NCBI RefSeq assembly: GCF_900111145.1 | Contig: NZ_FOIR01000004.1 | Coordinates: 124,001-188,000, forward strand | Direction: 5' to 3' | DNA from: Roseivirga pacifica | GTDB taxonomy: Bacteria; Bacteroidota; Bacteroidia; Cytophagales; Cyclobacteriaceae | DNA length: 64,000 bases | Part shown: in pieces, positions 44,010-53,274 of the stretch | How the letters are laid out: each line of letters opens with the position of its first letter | Numbering within the stretch: the first letter of the stretch is position 1 | The notes under the pieces: model-generated | Told to the model about the DNA's origin: nothing | The model's database searches: none | What the model saw: the letters and a program-made list of their open reading frames with translations, nothing else | Translations under genes and position numbers: made by a program

Positions 44010-45271
44010 GACCTAAAAAGTAAGCGTCTGTTTAGAAAAACCAGGATAACAAAAAAGCCAATATAGCGCCACATGTAGGCTAGGGTGAGGGCTTCTAAAT
44101 TGTAAAAATCGATGAACGAATAAATAATGATCACGTAAATAGCGGCCGAGAAAAACTGGGCGAAAATATACTTTGCCATTTCTACCCTAGCACTTAGTAA
44201 ATAGGCCAATAGATAGGAAAGTATGGATAGAAAATCTCCCACCACCTGATAGCGCACAAGGTAAGCAGCTCGCTCAAAACCAGGTGCAAAAAATAGCTTC
44301 AGTATAAACTCTTTGTTCAAAAAGTAAACGGTAAGCGCCAATAGCGACACAAAAGCCACAAAGCCCATCACCTTACCAACGTACGATTTCAGCGCTTGTG
44401 GCTCATGAATAAGTGATGACATTTTTGGGTAATAAACCACCCCTACAGTTCCCGTAAACACCAACAAATAGCTTGTCGACATTTTGGAAACCGCTTGCCA
44501 AAGGCCGGTGCGCTCAAGGCCATACAGGTCAATCACGTAATCGCGTACCATAAAGTCCAGCAAACGCCCAAAAACAATGACGCTTATGGCCATGGCTAGG
44601 AATTTACCAATCCGTTTAATGGACTTACCATCGGGCAAACCAATACCCAGATTAAAGGCTTTTCGTTTTTTTATTAAATAGAACAGGGCACAGAAAAACA
44701 TCAGTCCATAACCAACTGAAAAGCTCAGCAAGGCCTGATCGGCATTGCCCATGGTTACCCCAAGGTAAACCACCGCCACCAAAAGCAGTAGGCCGATAAT
44801 ATTGATGATGGCGTAGGCTTTTACCTCTCGCAAAGCCAAAATAACCGAATTGAGATAGCCCGATAGCAGCATTAAGAAAACGGCCGGAATAAAGACTATC
44901 AAAAATTCTTTAGGAGTGTATGCCGAAATAAAACGATCGAAGAAATATTCTTTCTGCCAGAAATAGAGCACCGCCAGCGTGGCTCCAAAAATAAAGGTGG
45001 TAACCCAAATGGCTGTTTTAAACAGCTGTTTGCGTTCCTCGTCAGGCACCCGCGGATCTGACCAATACTTCATCAAGCTTCTGTTTACACCTTCGCTGGG
45101 CAATAGCGTAAACAAAGCCGTAAGGTTTTGAAAGTGGGAAAGCAGGGTTAATCCAGACGGCCCTAAAAAGATGGAGAAAAGCTTATTGATAGATAACCCT
45201 CCTAAAGCCCGAAAGGCTACTGCCGTAAACGACCACGAGGAATTCTTCAGAAAATTTGATTTCAACTTCAA
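44006..45271 (-). CDS. Wzx-type polysaccharide flippase
   Basis: 421 residues with about 12 membrane helices of the MATE/polysaccharide-transport superfamily. The N-terminal helix region LGGLSINKLFSIFLGPSGLTLLSHFQNLTALFTLLPSEGVNRSLMKYW is typical of O-antigen or enterobacterial-common-antigen translocases. It would flip a lipid-linked oligosaccharide across the inner membrane. No polymerase or ligase gene is present in the cluster. Confidence 0.88.
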   Translation of the reverse strand: MKLKSNFLKNSSWSFTAVAFRALGGLSINKLFSIFLGPSGLTLLSHFQNLTALFTLLPSEGVNRSLMKYWSDPRVPDEERKQLFKTAIWVTTFIFGATLAVLYFWQKEYFFDRFISAYTPKEFLIVFIPAVFLMLLSGYLNSVILALREVKAYAIINIIGLLLLVAVVYLGVTMGNADQALLSFSVGYGLMFFCALFYLIKKRKAFNLGIGLPDGKSIKRIGKFLAMAISVIVFGRLLDFMVRDYVIDLYGLERTGLWQAVSKMSTSYLLVFTGTVGVVYYPKMSSLIHEPQALKSYVGKVMGFVAFVSLLALTVYFLNKEFILKLFFAPGFERAAYLVRYQVVGDFLSILSYLLAYLLSARVEMAKYIFAQFFSAAIYVIIIYSFIDFYNLEALTLAYMWRYIGFFVILVFLNRRLLFRS

Positions 45272-45279
45272 AAGCTTTG

Positions 45280-46218
45280 CTACGAATTTAAACTTTTTTG
45301 AAAACTAAATGCAGAAAATGATACACCACCTAAGCGCTCCTTAAACTGAACGAGGGGTTCGTTGGGAGCACCATCTAGGTAAGATGTACCCAGGTTGAGC
45401 CATTTAATAGCCTGCGCCTGACTCCACTCATAAAGCCCCTGCACCAGAGCCACTACAGGGCTCAGCTCATTGTAAGCTGGCGCATGAGCTGGCGCAAAGT
45501 TGTATAGCACGCTTTTACTTTCGCGTATGGCAATGGTGGCCGCGGCAATCTTTTTATCGTGCAACATAACTGCAGGTAAATACATGCCGGGATTTAACCG
45601 AGCAGCATCCCTTAACTCTTCCCAACTCATAGAAAACTCATAGCCCTTCAAATCTCTCTGCAGTTTTATAAAGGCAAAAACCTTTTCCAAGTCAGACGAA
45701 TCGAGCATTTGAAAGTTTAATCCACCCTGCGCACTCTTTTTGAGTTTTCGTTTCTCCATATCATGCACCTTGCCCTCAAAAGGCGTACTATCTACCGAAA
45801 TGCTGTGGTAAACCCGGGCTGCTGCTTTCTGATATTCCAGAAAACCCAAATCCCTTTGCTCCTTTTCAAATTGTGTATTAAAAAAACTTGGTGCTTGGCC
45901 AATGTTTAATGCCTTAACACCAGCCTGTTTTAAACGCCTTTCTACCTCAATCATAAAGAAAATGCGTTCTTCAGGATTTAACCGCTGAGCAAACTCATAA
46001 CCTGAAAAGGGCGCTTTTGCAGGGCTATATGCAGTACCTTCTTCAATTGAAAAGGCTATACTCGCAAAGACTTTGTGATAGTGGTTATCCACCAAATAGA
46101 AATGCTTTTGAGGTAGCGCATTGTTAGCCTCTAAAAATGTGGGAGTACCATAAAATAGCGGTTCGTACTCAAAAGTATAGTTGGTAGGTAAATGCTCAAT
46201 TACGTGCAATCCTTCCAT
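45280..46218 (-). CDS. FemAB/GNAT-like acyltransferase
   Basis: 312 residues with the two-lobed GNAT arrangement of FemAB-like proteins. The C-terminal lobe has VALVQGLYEWSQAQAIKWLNLGTSYLDG followed by LVQFKERLGGVSF, the usual ending of sugar- or peptide-modifying members found in polysaccharide loci. It starts 1 base inside the cupin stop codon (TAATG) and lies 8 bases before the flippase gene. A role in acylating an amino sugar is inferred from context. Confidence 0.7.
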   Translation of the reverse strand: MEGLHVIEHLPTNYTFEYEPLFYGTPTFLEANNALPQKHFYLVDNHYHKVFASIAFSIEEGTAYSPAKAPFSGYEFAQRLNPEERIFFMIEVERRLKQAGVKALNIGQAPSFFNTQFEKEQRDLGFLEYQKAAARVYHSISVDSTPFEGKVHDMEKRKLKKSAQGGLNFQMLDSSDLEKVFAFIKLQRDLKGYEFSMSWEELRDAARLNPGMYLPAVMLHDKKIAAATIAIRESKSVLYNFAPAHAPAYNELSPVVALVQGLYEWSQAQAIKWLNLGTSYLDGAPNEPLVQFKERLGGVSFSAFSFQKSLNS

Positions 46219-46604
46219 TAGAATTGTGCTTTATCGCGAATGTAATCTGCTTCCGAAAACTCATCTGAGGCCAAGCCCAACAGCATTGCCTTGTCTTTAA
46301 AAAGCATTCTGCCCCACCACATTGGCGGTATATATAATCCCTTTTCTGGGGCGGAAAGCGTATAGGTAAATGTCTCTCCCTGCTTCGATTCTAAAACCAC
46401 TTCCACAGTTCCTTGCAAGCACACAATTACTTGCTCTCCTGTTTTGTGCGCATGCCCACCACGTGTTTGCTGTTCGGGTACATTGTGCAGCCAATACACC
46501 CGCTTCACCTCAAAGGGAACGTCTTTCAATTCCTCCAAATAATTCAAATGCCCGCGCGGCTCCTTCACTCCCGAAAACGTGTATAATTCTGGCTTTTTAC
46601 GCAT
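46218..46604 (-). CDS. FdtA/QdtA-type sugar 3,4-ketoisomerase-like cupin
   Basis: 128 residues of the WxcM-like C-terminal cupin family: PRGHLNYLEE, VYWLHNVPEQQTRGGHAHKTGEQVIVCLQG and YIPPMWWGRMLF. Characterised members isomerise dTDP-4-keto-6-deoxyglucose to the 3-keto sugar before transamination. The usual partners (RmlA, RmlB, aminotransferase) are not in the window. The segment GGHAHK has both histidines of the active site region. First gene of the cluster. Confidence 0.82.
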   Translation of the reverse strand: MRKKPELYTFSGVKEPRGHLNYLEELKDVPFEVKRVYWLHNVPEQQTRGGHAHKTGEQVIVCLQGTVEVVLESKQGETFTYTLSAPEKGLYIPPMWWGRMLFKDKAMLLGLASDEFSEADYIRDKAQF

Positions 46605-46690
46605 AAGATTTCATCAATATACAAAGCTAAATGCTTTGAAAGAACTAGATTGAGCCGCAAAGGAATCGCACCCAGTTTTAAACACCAAAA

Positions 46691-47578
46691 ATGATTTACC
46701 TTTTACTCACCATTTTGCTCAACGTGGCCATATTCATGGCTTTTCGGTCATATAGCAAGTTTCAGATCAACACCCTACCGGCCATTGTTACCAACTATTT
46801 GGTGTGTGTAATTACAGGTAGCAGTTTTGTTGGTTTTGGTAATGTTTCGGCACAGCTTTCCGTAAGCCATTCGTGGTTGCCATATGCATTGGGCTTGGGC
46901 GTAATTTTCGTTTGTACGTTCTATTTAATGGCTAGAAGCACACAATTGCGTGGGGTAGCAACTACTTCTGTAGCTAGCAAAATGAGCCTAGCCATTCCGG
47001 TTATCTTCAGCCTTTTTATTTTCAAAATAGGTACCAATGCGTTGGATGGATGGAATTACCTAGGCATTCTACTTGCCTTTGTGGCCATACTTTTAGTTAG
47101 CAAAAAAGATAAAACATCAGAACAAACACCTTTCAAGCTAAAGCATTTAACACTGCCATTTATGGTGTTTCTTTTAGGCGGAATAATTGACACCTCGCTC
47201 AACTATGTAAACCAATATGTAATTGACGAATCGGTCGAATCAGTTTTTCCCATTGCCATATTTTTTACGGCTTTTGTGGGCGGAACAATTATGATAATTG
47301 CCACCAAAACCAAAGTACGGGCAAAGGACATAATTGGTGGCATTTACCTAGGCATTCCGAACTATTTCTCCATCTATTTTCAGCTCAAAGCACTCAGGGC
47401 GTTCGATAACAATGGCGCCATTGTTTACCCTACGTTGAACATTGGTATTATTATTTGCGCTACACTGGCTTCCATTTTATTGTTTAGGGAAAAGCTCGGC
47501 AAAATTAATTTAGCTGGCGTTGGACTGGCCGTAATTGTCATCTTCCTTTTGAGTCATCAGGAAATTGTTAAACTTTGA
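46691..47578 (+). CDS. DMT/EamA-like membrane transporter
   Basis: 295 residues with about ten membrane helices in two halves. A central charged loop (SKKDKTSEQTPFKLKH) separates the repeats. The pattern fits the drug/metabolite transporter superfamily (EamA). The substrate is unknown. It starts 86 bases from the divergent cupin gene, and YigZ follows after 3 bases. Confidence 0.83.
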   Translation: MIYLLLTILLNVAIFMAFRSYSKFQINTLPAIVTNYLVCVITGSSFVGFGNVSAQLSVSHSWLPYALGLGVIFVCTFYLMARSTQLRGVATTSVASKMSLAIPVIFSLFIFKIGTNALDGWNYLGILLAFVAILLVSKKDKTSEQTPFKLKHLTLPFMVFLLGGIIDTSLNYVNQYVIDESVESVFPIAIFFTAFVGGTIMIIATKTKVRAKDIIGGIYLGIPNYFSIYFQLKALRAFDNNGAIVYPTLNIGIIICATLASILLFREKLGKINLAGVGLAVIVIFLLSHQEIVKL

Positions 47579-47581
47579 GCC

Positions 47582-48190
47582 ATGCTCGATAGCTTTTTAA
47601 CGATTACAAAAACAACTGAAGGGTTTTATAAAGAAAAAGGCAGCAAATTCATTGCTTATGCCATTCCGGTAGAAGATGAGGATGAGGTCAAAGAGCAGCT
47701 TGAACAACTGAAAAAGCAGTATTACGATGCTCGTCACCATTGCTACGCCTACATTTTAGGAGCAGACCAAAGCCAGTTTAGAGCTAACGATGATGGCGAA
47801 CCCAACCACTCTGCCGGTGATCCAATTCTCGGGCAAATTCGCTCAAAAGAAATCACCAATACGTTGGTTGTGGTAGTACGGTATTTTGGCGGAACCAAAC
47901 TGGGCGTTGGTGGCCTGATAAACGCCTACAAAACCGCTGCGGCCGATGCCTTGGACCAAAACCAAATTGTAGAAAAGAAGATCACCAAAAAGCTACGCTT
48001 TTCTTTCCCTTATGAAGAAATGAACGAAGTAATGAAGCTAGTAAAAGACTTCGACTTAGAGATCAAAAAACAAGACTATCAGGTGGCATGTATTCTAGTA
48101 GCCAATATTATCGTTAGTTTGGAAGAACAGCTTCGTACCAAAGTACAGCTGCTTAACGACCTTGGGCATGACATTAAACTTGATGACTGA
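47582..48190 (+). CDS. YigZ/IMPACT family protein
   Basis: 202 residues. The N-terminal UPF0029 domain has FYKEKGSKFIAYAIPVEDEDEV and HHCYAYILG, then DDGEPNHSAGDPILGQI and VVVRYFGGTKLGVGGLINAY, the family hallmark. A C-terminal DUF1949 ferredoxin-like domain follows. The family is linked to translation and stress regulation; the exact role in bacteria is unclear. Confidence 0.93.
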   Translation: MLDSFLTITKTTEGFYKEKGSKFIAYAIPVEDEDEVKEQLEQLKKQYYDARHHCYAYILGADQSQFRANDDGEPNHSAGDPILGQIRSKEITNTLVVVVRYFGGTKLGVGGLINAYKTAAADALDQNQIVEKKITKKLRFSFPYEEMNEVMKLVKDFDLEIKKQDYQVACILVANIIVSLEEQLRTKVQLLNDLGHDIKLDD

Positions 48191-48208
48191 ATTCACGTTT
48201 AGCTGTTC

Positions 48209-48544
48209 ATGAACCTTGTAACCGTAGCCAATTTTCCACTACCACAAGACGCCTATGTACTGAAATCGCGCCTAGAGGCTGAAGGCATTCCCTACCACAT
48301 GAAAGATGAACTAACGGTGCAAACCGACAACTTCCTTTCGAATGCTATTGGCGGGGTAAAACTACAAGTGCGGCCTGCCGATATTGAAAGGGTAAACGCC
48401 ATACTCGCTGAGTTGGACATTCAGGCCGAAAAGCCCTTACCTCCCGAGGCTTTGTTCTCCAAAAACCGTTTAACCATTTTGGCCATTGGCGGAAGCATTA
48501 TCATTGGCGTTTTCTTATATCTTTACCTATCAGGTTCACTATAA
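48209..48544 (+). CDS. DUF2007 domain protein with C-terminal membrane helix
   Basis: 111 residues. The first ~70 residues (VTVANFPLPQDAYVLKSRLEAEGIPYHMKDE, then GGVKLQVRPADIERVNAIL) are a DUF2007 domain, related to PII-like folds. A single membrane helix ends the protein (LAIGGSIIIGVFLYLYLSG), so it is tail-anchored. Function unknown. It is in series with YigZ and the acetyltransferase gene. Confidence 0.85.
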   Translation: MNLVTVANFPLPQDAYVLKSRLEAEGIPYHMKDELTVQTDNFLSNAIGGVKLQVRPADIERVNAILAELDIQAEKPLPPEALFSKNRLTILAIGGSIIIGVFLYLYLSGSL

Positions 48545-48548
48545 AAAC

Positions 48549-49076
48549 ATGCATCAATACCAATTCCCTATAGAAAGCGAGCGACTGCGTTTTCGCTATT
48601 TCCAAGAGGCCGATATTGCCGAGTGGGCCGTCTTTTTCACAGAAAACCCCATGATGCATTATGTTGGCGCCACAAACCCGGAGGCTCCAGAACTCGAAGC
48701 CAAAAAGTTTATTGAAAGACAAACCAACAGATACAAAACCGATGGCTTTGGTACGCTTGCTGCCATAGAAAAAGGGAGTGGCGAAATTGTGGGATCGGCC
48801 GGAATAATATACCGACAGCACCCCGAATTTGATAAAATGCACGAGATTGGCTACTCGGTAATCCCCAGCCGATGGGGCAAGGGTTATGCCACAGAAATGG
48901 CCAGATGCTTCTTCGACTACTTCGTGGTACAAAAACTCGCTAACAAAGTGATTTCCATTATTGATAAACACAATACTGCATCGCAAAAGGTAGCCGCAAA
49001 CAATGGTATGCAACGTGGCCCCAAGTTCAACTTCAATGGTTTTCAGTGCTACCAATATTACCGCAATATAGAGTAG
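48549..49076 (+). CDS. GNAT acetyltransferase (RimJ/RimL-like)
   Basis: 175 residues from the ATG at 48549; the frame is open upstream, but the family starts with YQFPIESERLRFRYFQEADIAEW. The acetyl-CoA motif region is HEIGYSVIPSRWGKGYATEMARCFFDYF, followed by KVISIIDKHNTASQKVAANNGM. It resembles RimJ/RimL-type N-acetyltransferases acting on protein N-termini or small amines. The start is 4 bases after the preceding stop. Confidence 0.9.
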   Translation: MHQYQFPIESERLRFRYFQEADIAEWAVFFTENPMMHYVGATNPEAPELEAKKFIERQTNRYKTDGFGTLAAIEKGSGEIVGSAGIIYRQHPEFDKMHEIGYSVIPSRWGKGYATEMARCFFDYFVVQKLANKVISIIDKHNTASQKVAANNGMQRGPKFNFNGFQCYQYYRNIE

Positions 49077-49170
49077 GCAAACGGTTCTAAACAGCAAGAC
49101 TACCATTGATAAGATTGTAGCCCAGCAACCAATTGGTTTTCATTATCTTCCTTTCTTAAGGCAGTAAACC

Positions 49171-51378
49171 ATGTGGCATTTTTTTAGGCAGATCAAAGAA
49201 GAAAACCAATTACTAAAAGAAAATAATCACCCGTTTTTAAAGGGCATATTCTGGGGGCTATTCCTACTCACCCTAGTAATTATGGGCATGGCCGGATACT
49301 TTTTCCGCACCGGACTTTCGCCCCTATTGCAAGCCACAGTTTATGTAGTAATTGGCACTATCGCCTTCCCTATTTTTCGCTGGTTGGGTACAGTTGTACA
49401 CCATATTGTTAAAGCTATCCCTTCTACTTTAGCTTCTTTGGTATTGGCCTTAATCGGCATTACCATTTTGGCAGGTTATATGCGCTTTAGCTGGCCCGGC
49501 AGCATTTACAATATCACACTCATTTATGCAGCCCTGTCATTTTCGCTTGTTTTTGGTAGCCTATATGCCATGGTAAAAGCCAAACAAGGCAAAGTGCTGT
49601 ATATTGTGCCTTTACTCGTAGGCTTGGCTTTAGCATATTTCCCGCTGCAAAAGGTAGTGGACTCGGGTTACGACCCTTACCCTGTCTCGTTCAACGATGT
49701 TATTCCCAACCAACTAGCCGACCTGTCCTTAACAGACCCTAGCCAAAACGGCAATTATCAGGTGGAATACTTTACCTATGGAAGTGGAACTGATGAAAGG
49801 AGGCCAGAATTCGGGCCAGATGTGAATTACAAAACCGAAACGGTAAATGGTTTACCGCTGCTGCCCGAATGGAAAGGCAAGCGCAAAAAGTGGCGCGAAC
49901 GCTATTGGGGTTTTGGAATAGATGAAGCGCCAATAAACGGACGTGTTTGGATGCCGGAAGGCGATGGGCCATTCCCGCTGATTTTGGTAGTGCATGGAAA
50001 CCATGGCATGGAACACCACAGCGATCCTGGTTATGCTTACTTAGGTCAGCACTTGGCTAGCCGTGGCTATATTACCGTTTCGGTAGACGAGAACTTTATT
50101 AACGGCACTTGGTCGGGCGACTTTAGAGGCCGCGAAATGCCAATAAGGGCTTGGCTGCTGCTAAAGCACCTGCAGCAATGGAGAAGCTGGAATAACGGCA
50201 CTAGCGAATTAGCGGGAAAAGCCGACTTGGACAATGTAATACTGATGGGCCATTCTCGCGGTGGTGAGGCTGTTTCGATTGCCGCTGCTTACAATAAACT
50301 CAGTCATTTTCCGGATGACGCCACCGTTGAATTCGACTTTAACTTTGGCATTAGAGGTTTGGTGGCCATTGCCCCTACCGATATTCGTTACTTCCGAAGA
50401 ATTGAGTTGGAAGACATCAACTACCTATCGTTGCAAGGCACTTACGATGCAGACGAAGCCAGCTTTTTTGGACTCCGCCAAGCCAAGCGCGTTTCGTTTA
50501 GTGATTCTACCAACTACTTTAGCGCGGGCGTATGGATTCACAAAGGCAACCACGGGCAGTTCAATTCTATTTGGGGATCGAGGGATTTTGGCGTACCCTA
50601 CGGCTGGTTCCTGAACACTGGAGCCCTTATTGATGGTCAGGAACAAAGGCAAGCGGCCAAAGTGTTTATTGGCGCCTTTGCCGATAGAGTTTTGAAGCAA
50701 GACTCCACTTATGAGGAAATATTCAAACGTCCTGCCTTAGCAAAATCTTGGTTACCAGAAACCGTTTACCTGAGCAACTATATGAAAGCTGGTGATAACA
50801 TATTGGTAGATTATGAAGAGGATATTAACGTGACTACAGGCACCAATGGACAGTCTATCAGCAGTAATGAACTGCTTGTTTGGCGCGAAGAAAACCTAAG
50901 CATGCGCGGTGGCGACAGCCAGAGCACCGATGCTGTAATTATAGGCTGGAACAGCGACAGCGTGGCAACCACTCCGTATTACGAAATTCAGTTTGAAGAC
51001 TCGGTTTTATTCAGACCAACAGACGAACTGCTCTTTACCCTTGGCAGGGCAAAAGATGAGACCATAGAAGTAGCTGACACTACCAACATTAACTTTAGCA
51101 TTAACCTAAGCCTAGGCGATTCCATTCCTACTTCGGTTGTCTTAAACGACTATAAAAAGCTGGCTCCTGCACTTAAAATCAAGTATATGAAACTTGATCA
51201 ACTGAACGGCTCATTTGGCAATGAATGGGAACTCAACATGGAAACTGTAGCTATTCCGATGTATGGTATTATTTCGGAAGAGCGCTTTCTAAAAAGCATT
51301 AAACTAACCTTCGATAAAAGTACCAAAGGCGTAATTGCACTGGATGATATTGGAGTGAGGAGAAATCCTGATTTTTAA
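49171..51378 (+). CDS. Membrane-anchored alpha/beta hydrolase
   Basis: 735 residues. The first ~165 residues hold about five membrane helices. A large exported part follows, with an alpha/beta hydrolase core: oxyanion-type LVVHGNHGMEHHSDPG, nucleophile elbow VILMGHSRGGEA (Ser near 361) and later GVWIHKGNHGQFNS, which supplies a likely catalytic His. The C-terminal ~190 residues look beta-rich. It resembles chlorophyllase/dienelactone-hydrolase-like proteins. Substrate unknown; a lipid or ester in the envelope is plausible. Confidence 0.82.
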   Translation: MWHFFRQIKEENQLLKENNHPFLKGIFWGLFLLTLVIMGMAGYFFRTGLSPLLQATVYVVIGTIAFPIFRWLGTVVHHIVKAIPSTLASLVLALIGITILAGYMRFSWPGSIYNITLIYAALSFSLVFGSLYAMVKAKQGKVLYIVPLLVGLALAYFPLQKVVDSGYDPYPVSFNDVIPNQLADLSLTDPSQNGNYQVEYFTYGSGTDERRPEFGPDVNYKTETVNGLPLLPEWKGKRKKWRERYWGFGIDEAPINGRVWMPEGDGPFPLILVVHGNHGMEHHSDPGYAYLGQHLASRGYITVSVDENFINGTWSGDFRGREMPIRAWLLLKHLQQWRSWNNGTSELAGKADLDNVILMGHSRGGEAVSIAAAYNKLSHFPDDATVEFDFNFGIRGLVAIAPTDIRYFRRIELEDINYLSLQGTYDADEASFFGLRQAKRVSFSDSTNYFSAGVWIHKGNHGQFNSIWGSRDFGVPYGWFLNTGALIDGQEQRQAAKVFIGAFADRVLKQDSTYEEIFKRPALAKSWLPETVYLSNYMKAGDNILVDYEEDINVTTGTNGQSISSNELLVWREENLSMRGGDSQSTDAVIIGWNSDSVATTPYYEIQFEDSVLFRPTDELLFTLGRAKDETIEVADTTNINFSINLSLGDSIPTSVVLNDYKKLAPALKIKYMKLDQLNGSFGNEWELNMETVAIPMYGIISEERFLKSIKLTFDKSTKGVIALDDIGVRRNPDF

Positions 51379-51655
51379 TTTAAGAGCCTAGATCAAAAGG
51401 TCTCCGCGAGACGCGAAGACCAGAAGGTTTTGCAGTTGTTGGTGTTCTTCACCAACAACATATTGGTAAAGCCCCCAACTCTTATCTTCCCCCAAAGGGG
51501 AAGACGGCTATTCAGTGTTAAAAACGGCAATTAACACTTCTCTCAAGCAAGCTTTCATGCTCACTATTTTATAGCGATTAGCCATAAAGCTTCAGTTATA
51601 CAGAAATATCAACCATATTAATGACTGATACGTTACGTTGGGACCAATTCAAAAT
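51379..51655. repeat. Repeat-rich gap, 5' flank of accessory unit 1
   Basis: This gap holds three stem-loops in series: GGTCT-c-CGCG / CGCG-a-AGACC (51399-51421), GTTGTTGGTG / CACCAACAAC (51435-51459, loop TTCTT), and TCTTCCCC / GGGGAAGA (51485-51504). The 50 bases at 51466-51515 match 52566-52615 at 46 positions. AACACTTCTCTCAAGCAA (51533-51550) recurs at 52703-52720. No gene is seen in the gap itself. Confidence 0.7.
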
Positions 51656-52480
51656 ATGACCAAGTTTATCATAGGCGTTTTAATGACCATTTTTTTAATG
51701 AACTTTTCAACAATTAATGGTCAATCTATCAGATCACTGAAATCAGACATTCATAGTAGTTATGTACCCAAATATGGCTCTATTGAAAAAGTCATCAATA
51801 CGAATACTTTCTATTCGAAATCTGGAGTAGAGAAAAAAAAGGATGTTTATGAGTATTCCACTAAAATGGATACAATAACCGAAAAGAGGTATGAAAGCTC
51901 AGAAATCACAGCTGAATTAACTTTTATATTTAATCAAAATAAGCAATTGACATCTCGTTCTTTTAAGCGGAAAATTCCCTATAGTGGCTGGAAGTATGAT
52001 TTAGCAACATATAAGTATGATTCAACAGGTTTAATTGAAAGGACGGAGTTTGATTCAAATGGAAATAAAGTTATTAATGCCGTTATAAAGAATGATTCAC
52101 TATCCAACATAATTGAGCTTCGATTATTTGATAAGGATAATGAACTTATCGGATACGAAACAGCGACATACGATTACCCAAGTAACAAATGGGTCTATCG
52201 AGTATTTGATAAAACTGGCAATCTAGTTACTACCAATAATTATGAGATAGACTTGAGCATAAACACTGATAGAAAGTACAATGAGCAAGGTGATTGTATT
52301 TATTACCCAAGAAATTGGGGTGAAAATGATGACGTCTACTTTGAACTTCAAATAAAGTATGACAAAAGAGGCAATTGGGTTCAAAAAAAGATTTACGAAG
52401 TTAAATTGAATGGTAATAGAGTCGTAGACCGGTCTATAAATAGAATATTTAAAAGAAAGATTGTTTATAAAAACAACTAA
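51656..52480 (+). CDS. Secreted hypothetical protein with YD-like repeats
   Basis: 274 residues from the ATG at 51656 (signal peptide MTKFIIGVLMTIFLMNFSTINGQ); the frame opens at 51638. The mature protein has short beta-repeats like YKYDSTGLIERTEFDSNGNKV and IKYDKRGNWVQKKIYEV, resembling YD/RHS-type strands. Codon use is AT-rich compared with the genes on either side, and repeats flank the gene. I do not recognise a specific family. The context suggests recent acquisition. Confidence 0.7.
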   Translation: MTKFIIGVLMTIFLMNFSTINGQSIRSLKSDIHSSYVPKYGSIEKVINTNTFYSKSGVEKKKDVYEYSTKMDTITEKRYESSEITAELTFIFNQNKQLTSRSFKRKIPYSGWKYDLATYKYDSTGLIERTEFDSNGNKVINAVIKNDSLSNIIELRLFDKDNELIGYETATYDYPSNKWVYRVFDKTGNLVTTNNYEIDLSINTDRKYNEQGDCIYYPRNWGENDDVYFELQIKYDKRGNWVQKKIYEVKLNGNRVVDRSINRIFKRKIVYKNN

Positions 52481-52512
52481 CTCCAACACAACCTATACCC
52501 AATGCGGCTGAA

Positions 52513-52554
52513 GGAATAGTCCAAAGATAGGTGCTTAAGACCGGCCAAATTGAG
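52513..52554 (+). repeat. 3' repeat copy 1 of the accessory units
   Basis: 42 bases containing ATAGTCCAAAG and GCCAAATTGA, starting 33 bases past the stop at 52480. They match 53268-53309 at most positions, with the differences concentrated in the middle. Confidence 0.65.
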
Positions 52555-52565
52555 TAAACTCATCC

Positions 52566-52720
52566 GTAAAGCCCCCAACTCTTATCTTCCCATAAAGGAG
52601 AAGACGGTTATTCAGAACTAGAAGACAAGCAACGCTTATGTCTGCAAGCAAGCTTTAGGGCCGTTGGTGAAGAACACCAACGGGGACACAGAAGTAGTGA
52701 TGAACACTTCTCTCAAGCAA
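52566..52720. repeat. 5' repeat copy 2 of the accessory units
   Basis: 52566-52615 is the second copy of the 50-base block at 51466-51515, exactly 1100 bases away. It is followed by a perfect palindrome, CCGTTGGTG AAGAA CACCAACGG (52661-52683), whose core is the same as at 51438-51456 but in the opposite orientation (loop AAGAA versus TTCTT). AACACTTCTCTCAAGCAA closes the block (52703-52720). The 305-base gap from 52481 to 52785 holds these repeats and nothing else I can identify. Confidence 0.7.
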
Positions 52721-52785
52721 CTTTCATTATATGTTTATATCAGTCATATTTATGGATGACACATAATATTGATAATAATTAAAAA

Positions 52786-53274
52786 ATGGACAAGTCGATA
52801 ATTGAAAAATATCCAAATGCTTGGGACTTTGGAAACTCTGACAAGCAAATGAAATCGACTATTGGATATTACAGAGTTGAATATGGTGAATTGTTGGAAA
52901 TTGCAATGGGTGCGCCATTAGGTGGACAAGCATATTTGGTCTCGGACGATAAAAACCTACTTATCGACAACTGGTGCAGCGGACCACCAATATGGGATTC
53001 CGAAGGAAAAAAAGTGGCTATCCCTAAATGGACTCGGACTCTTTGGAGAGGAACTCTACAACAATTAATCGTAATTGACTTGTCGACAGGAAAGAAGACA
53101 ACATTCAAAAGAAAATTTAACGTTCTTGATCTTAGAAGTTTTGAACAGAACAAAATTTACGGTTATGATAGTCCAAGGCATAAACCAAAGATGATTGAAT
53201 TTGATGTCGACCAGGAAAAAATTGAAACAAAGAATAAAATAACTATTGCCAAAAAAAACTACAAAAAGGGATAG
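52786..53274 (+). CDS. Hypothetical protein of accessory unit 2
   Basis: 162 residues and no signal peptide. The beta-rich middle (LLIDNWCSGPPIWDSEGKKVAIPKWTR and QLIVIDLSTGKKTTFKRKF) looks like propeller-type strands. Family unknown. A possible immunity-like role cannot be supported. The gene is AT-rich and flanked by the same two repeat types as the preceding gene. Its last codons overlap the 3' repeat. Confidence 0.65.
   Translation: MDKSIIEKYPNAWDFGNSDKQMKSTIGYYRVEYGELLEIAMGAPLGGQAYLVSDDKNLLIDNWCSGPPIWDSEGKKVAIPKWTRTLWRGTLQQLIVIDLSTGKKTTFKRKFNVLDLRSFEQNKIYGYDSPRHKPKMIEFDVDQEKIETKNKITIAKKNYKKG

Noticed and set aside
51638-53274. Toxin-immunity pair in the accessory patch
   Set aside because: YD-like strands in the first gene are short and no toxin domain or immunity family was recognised.
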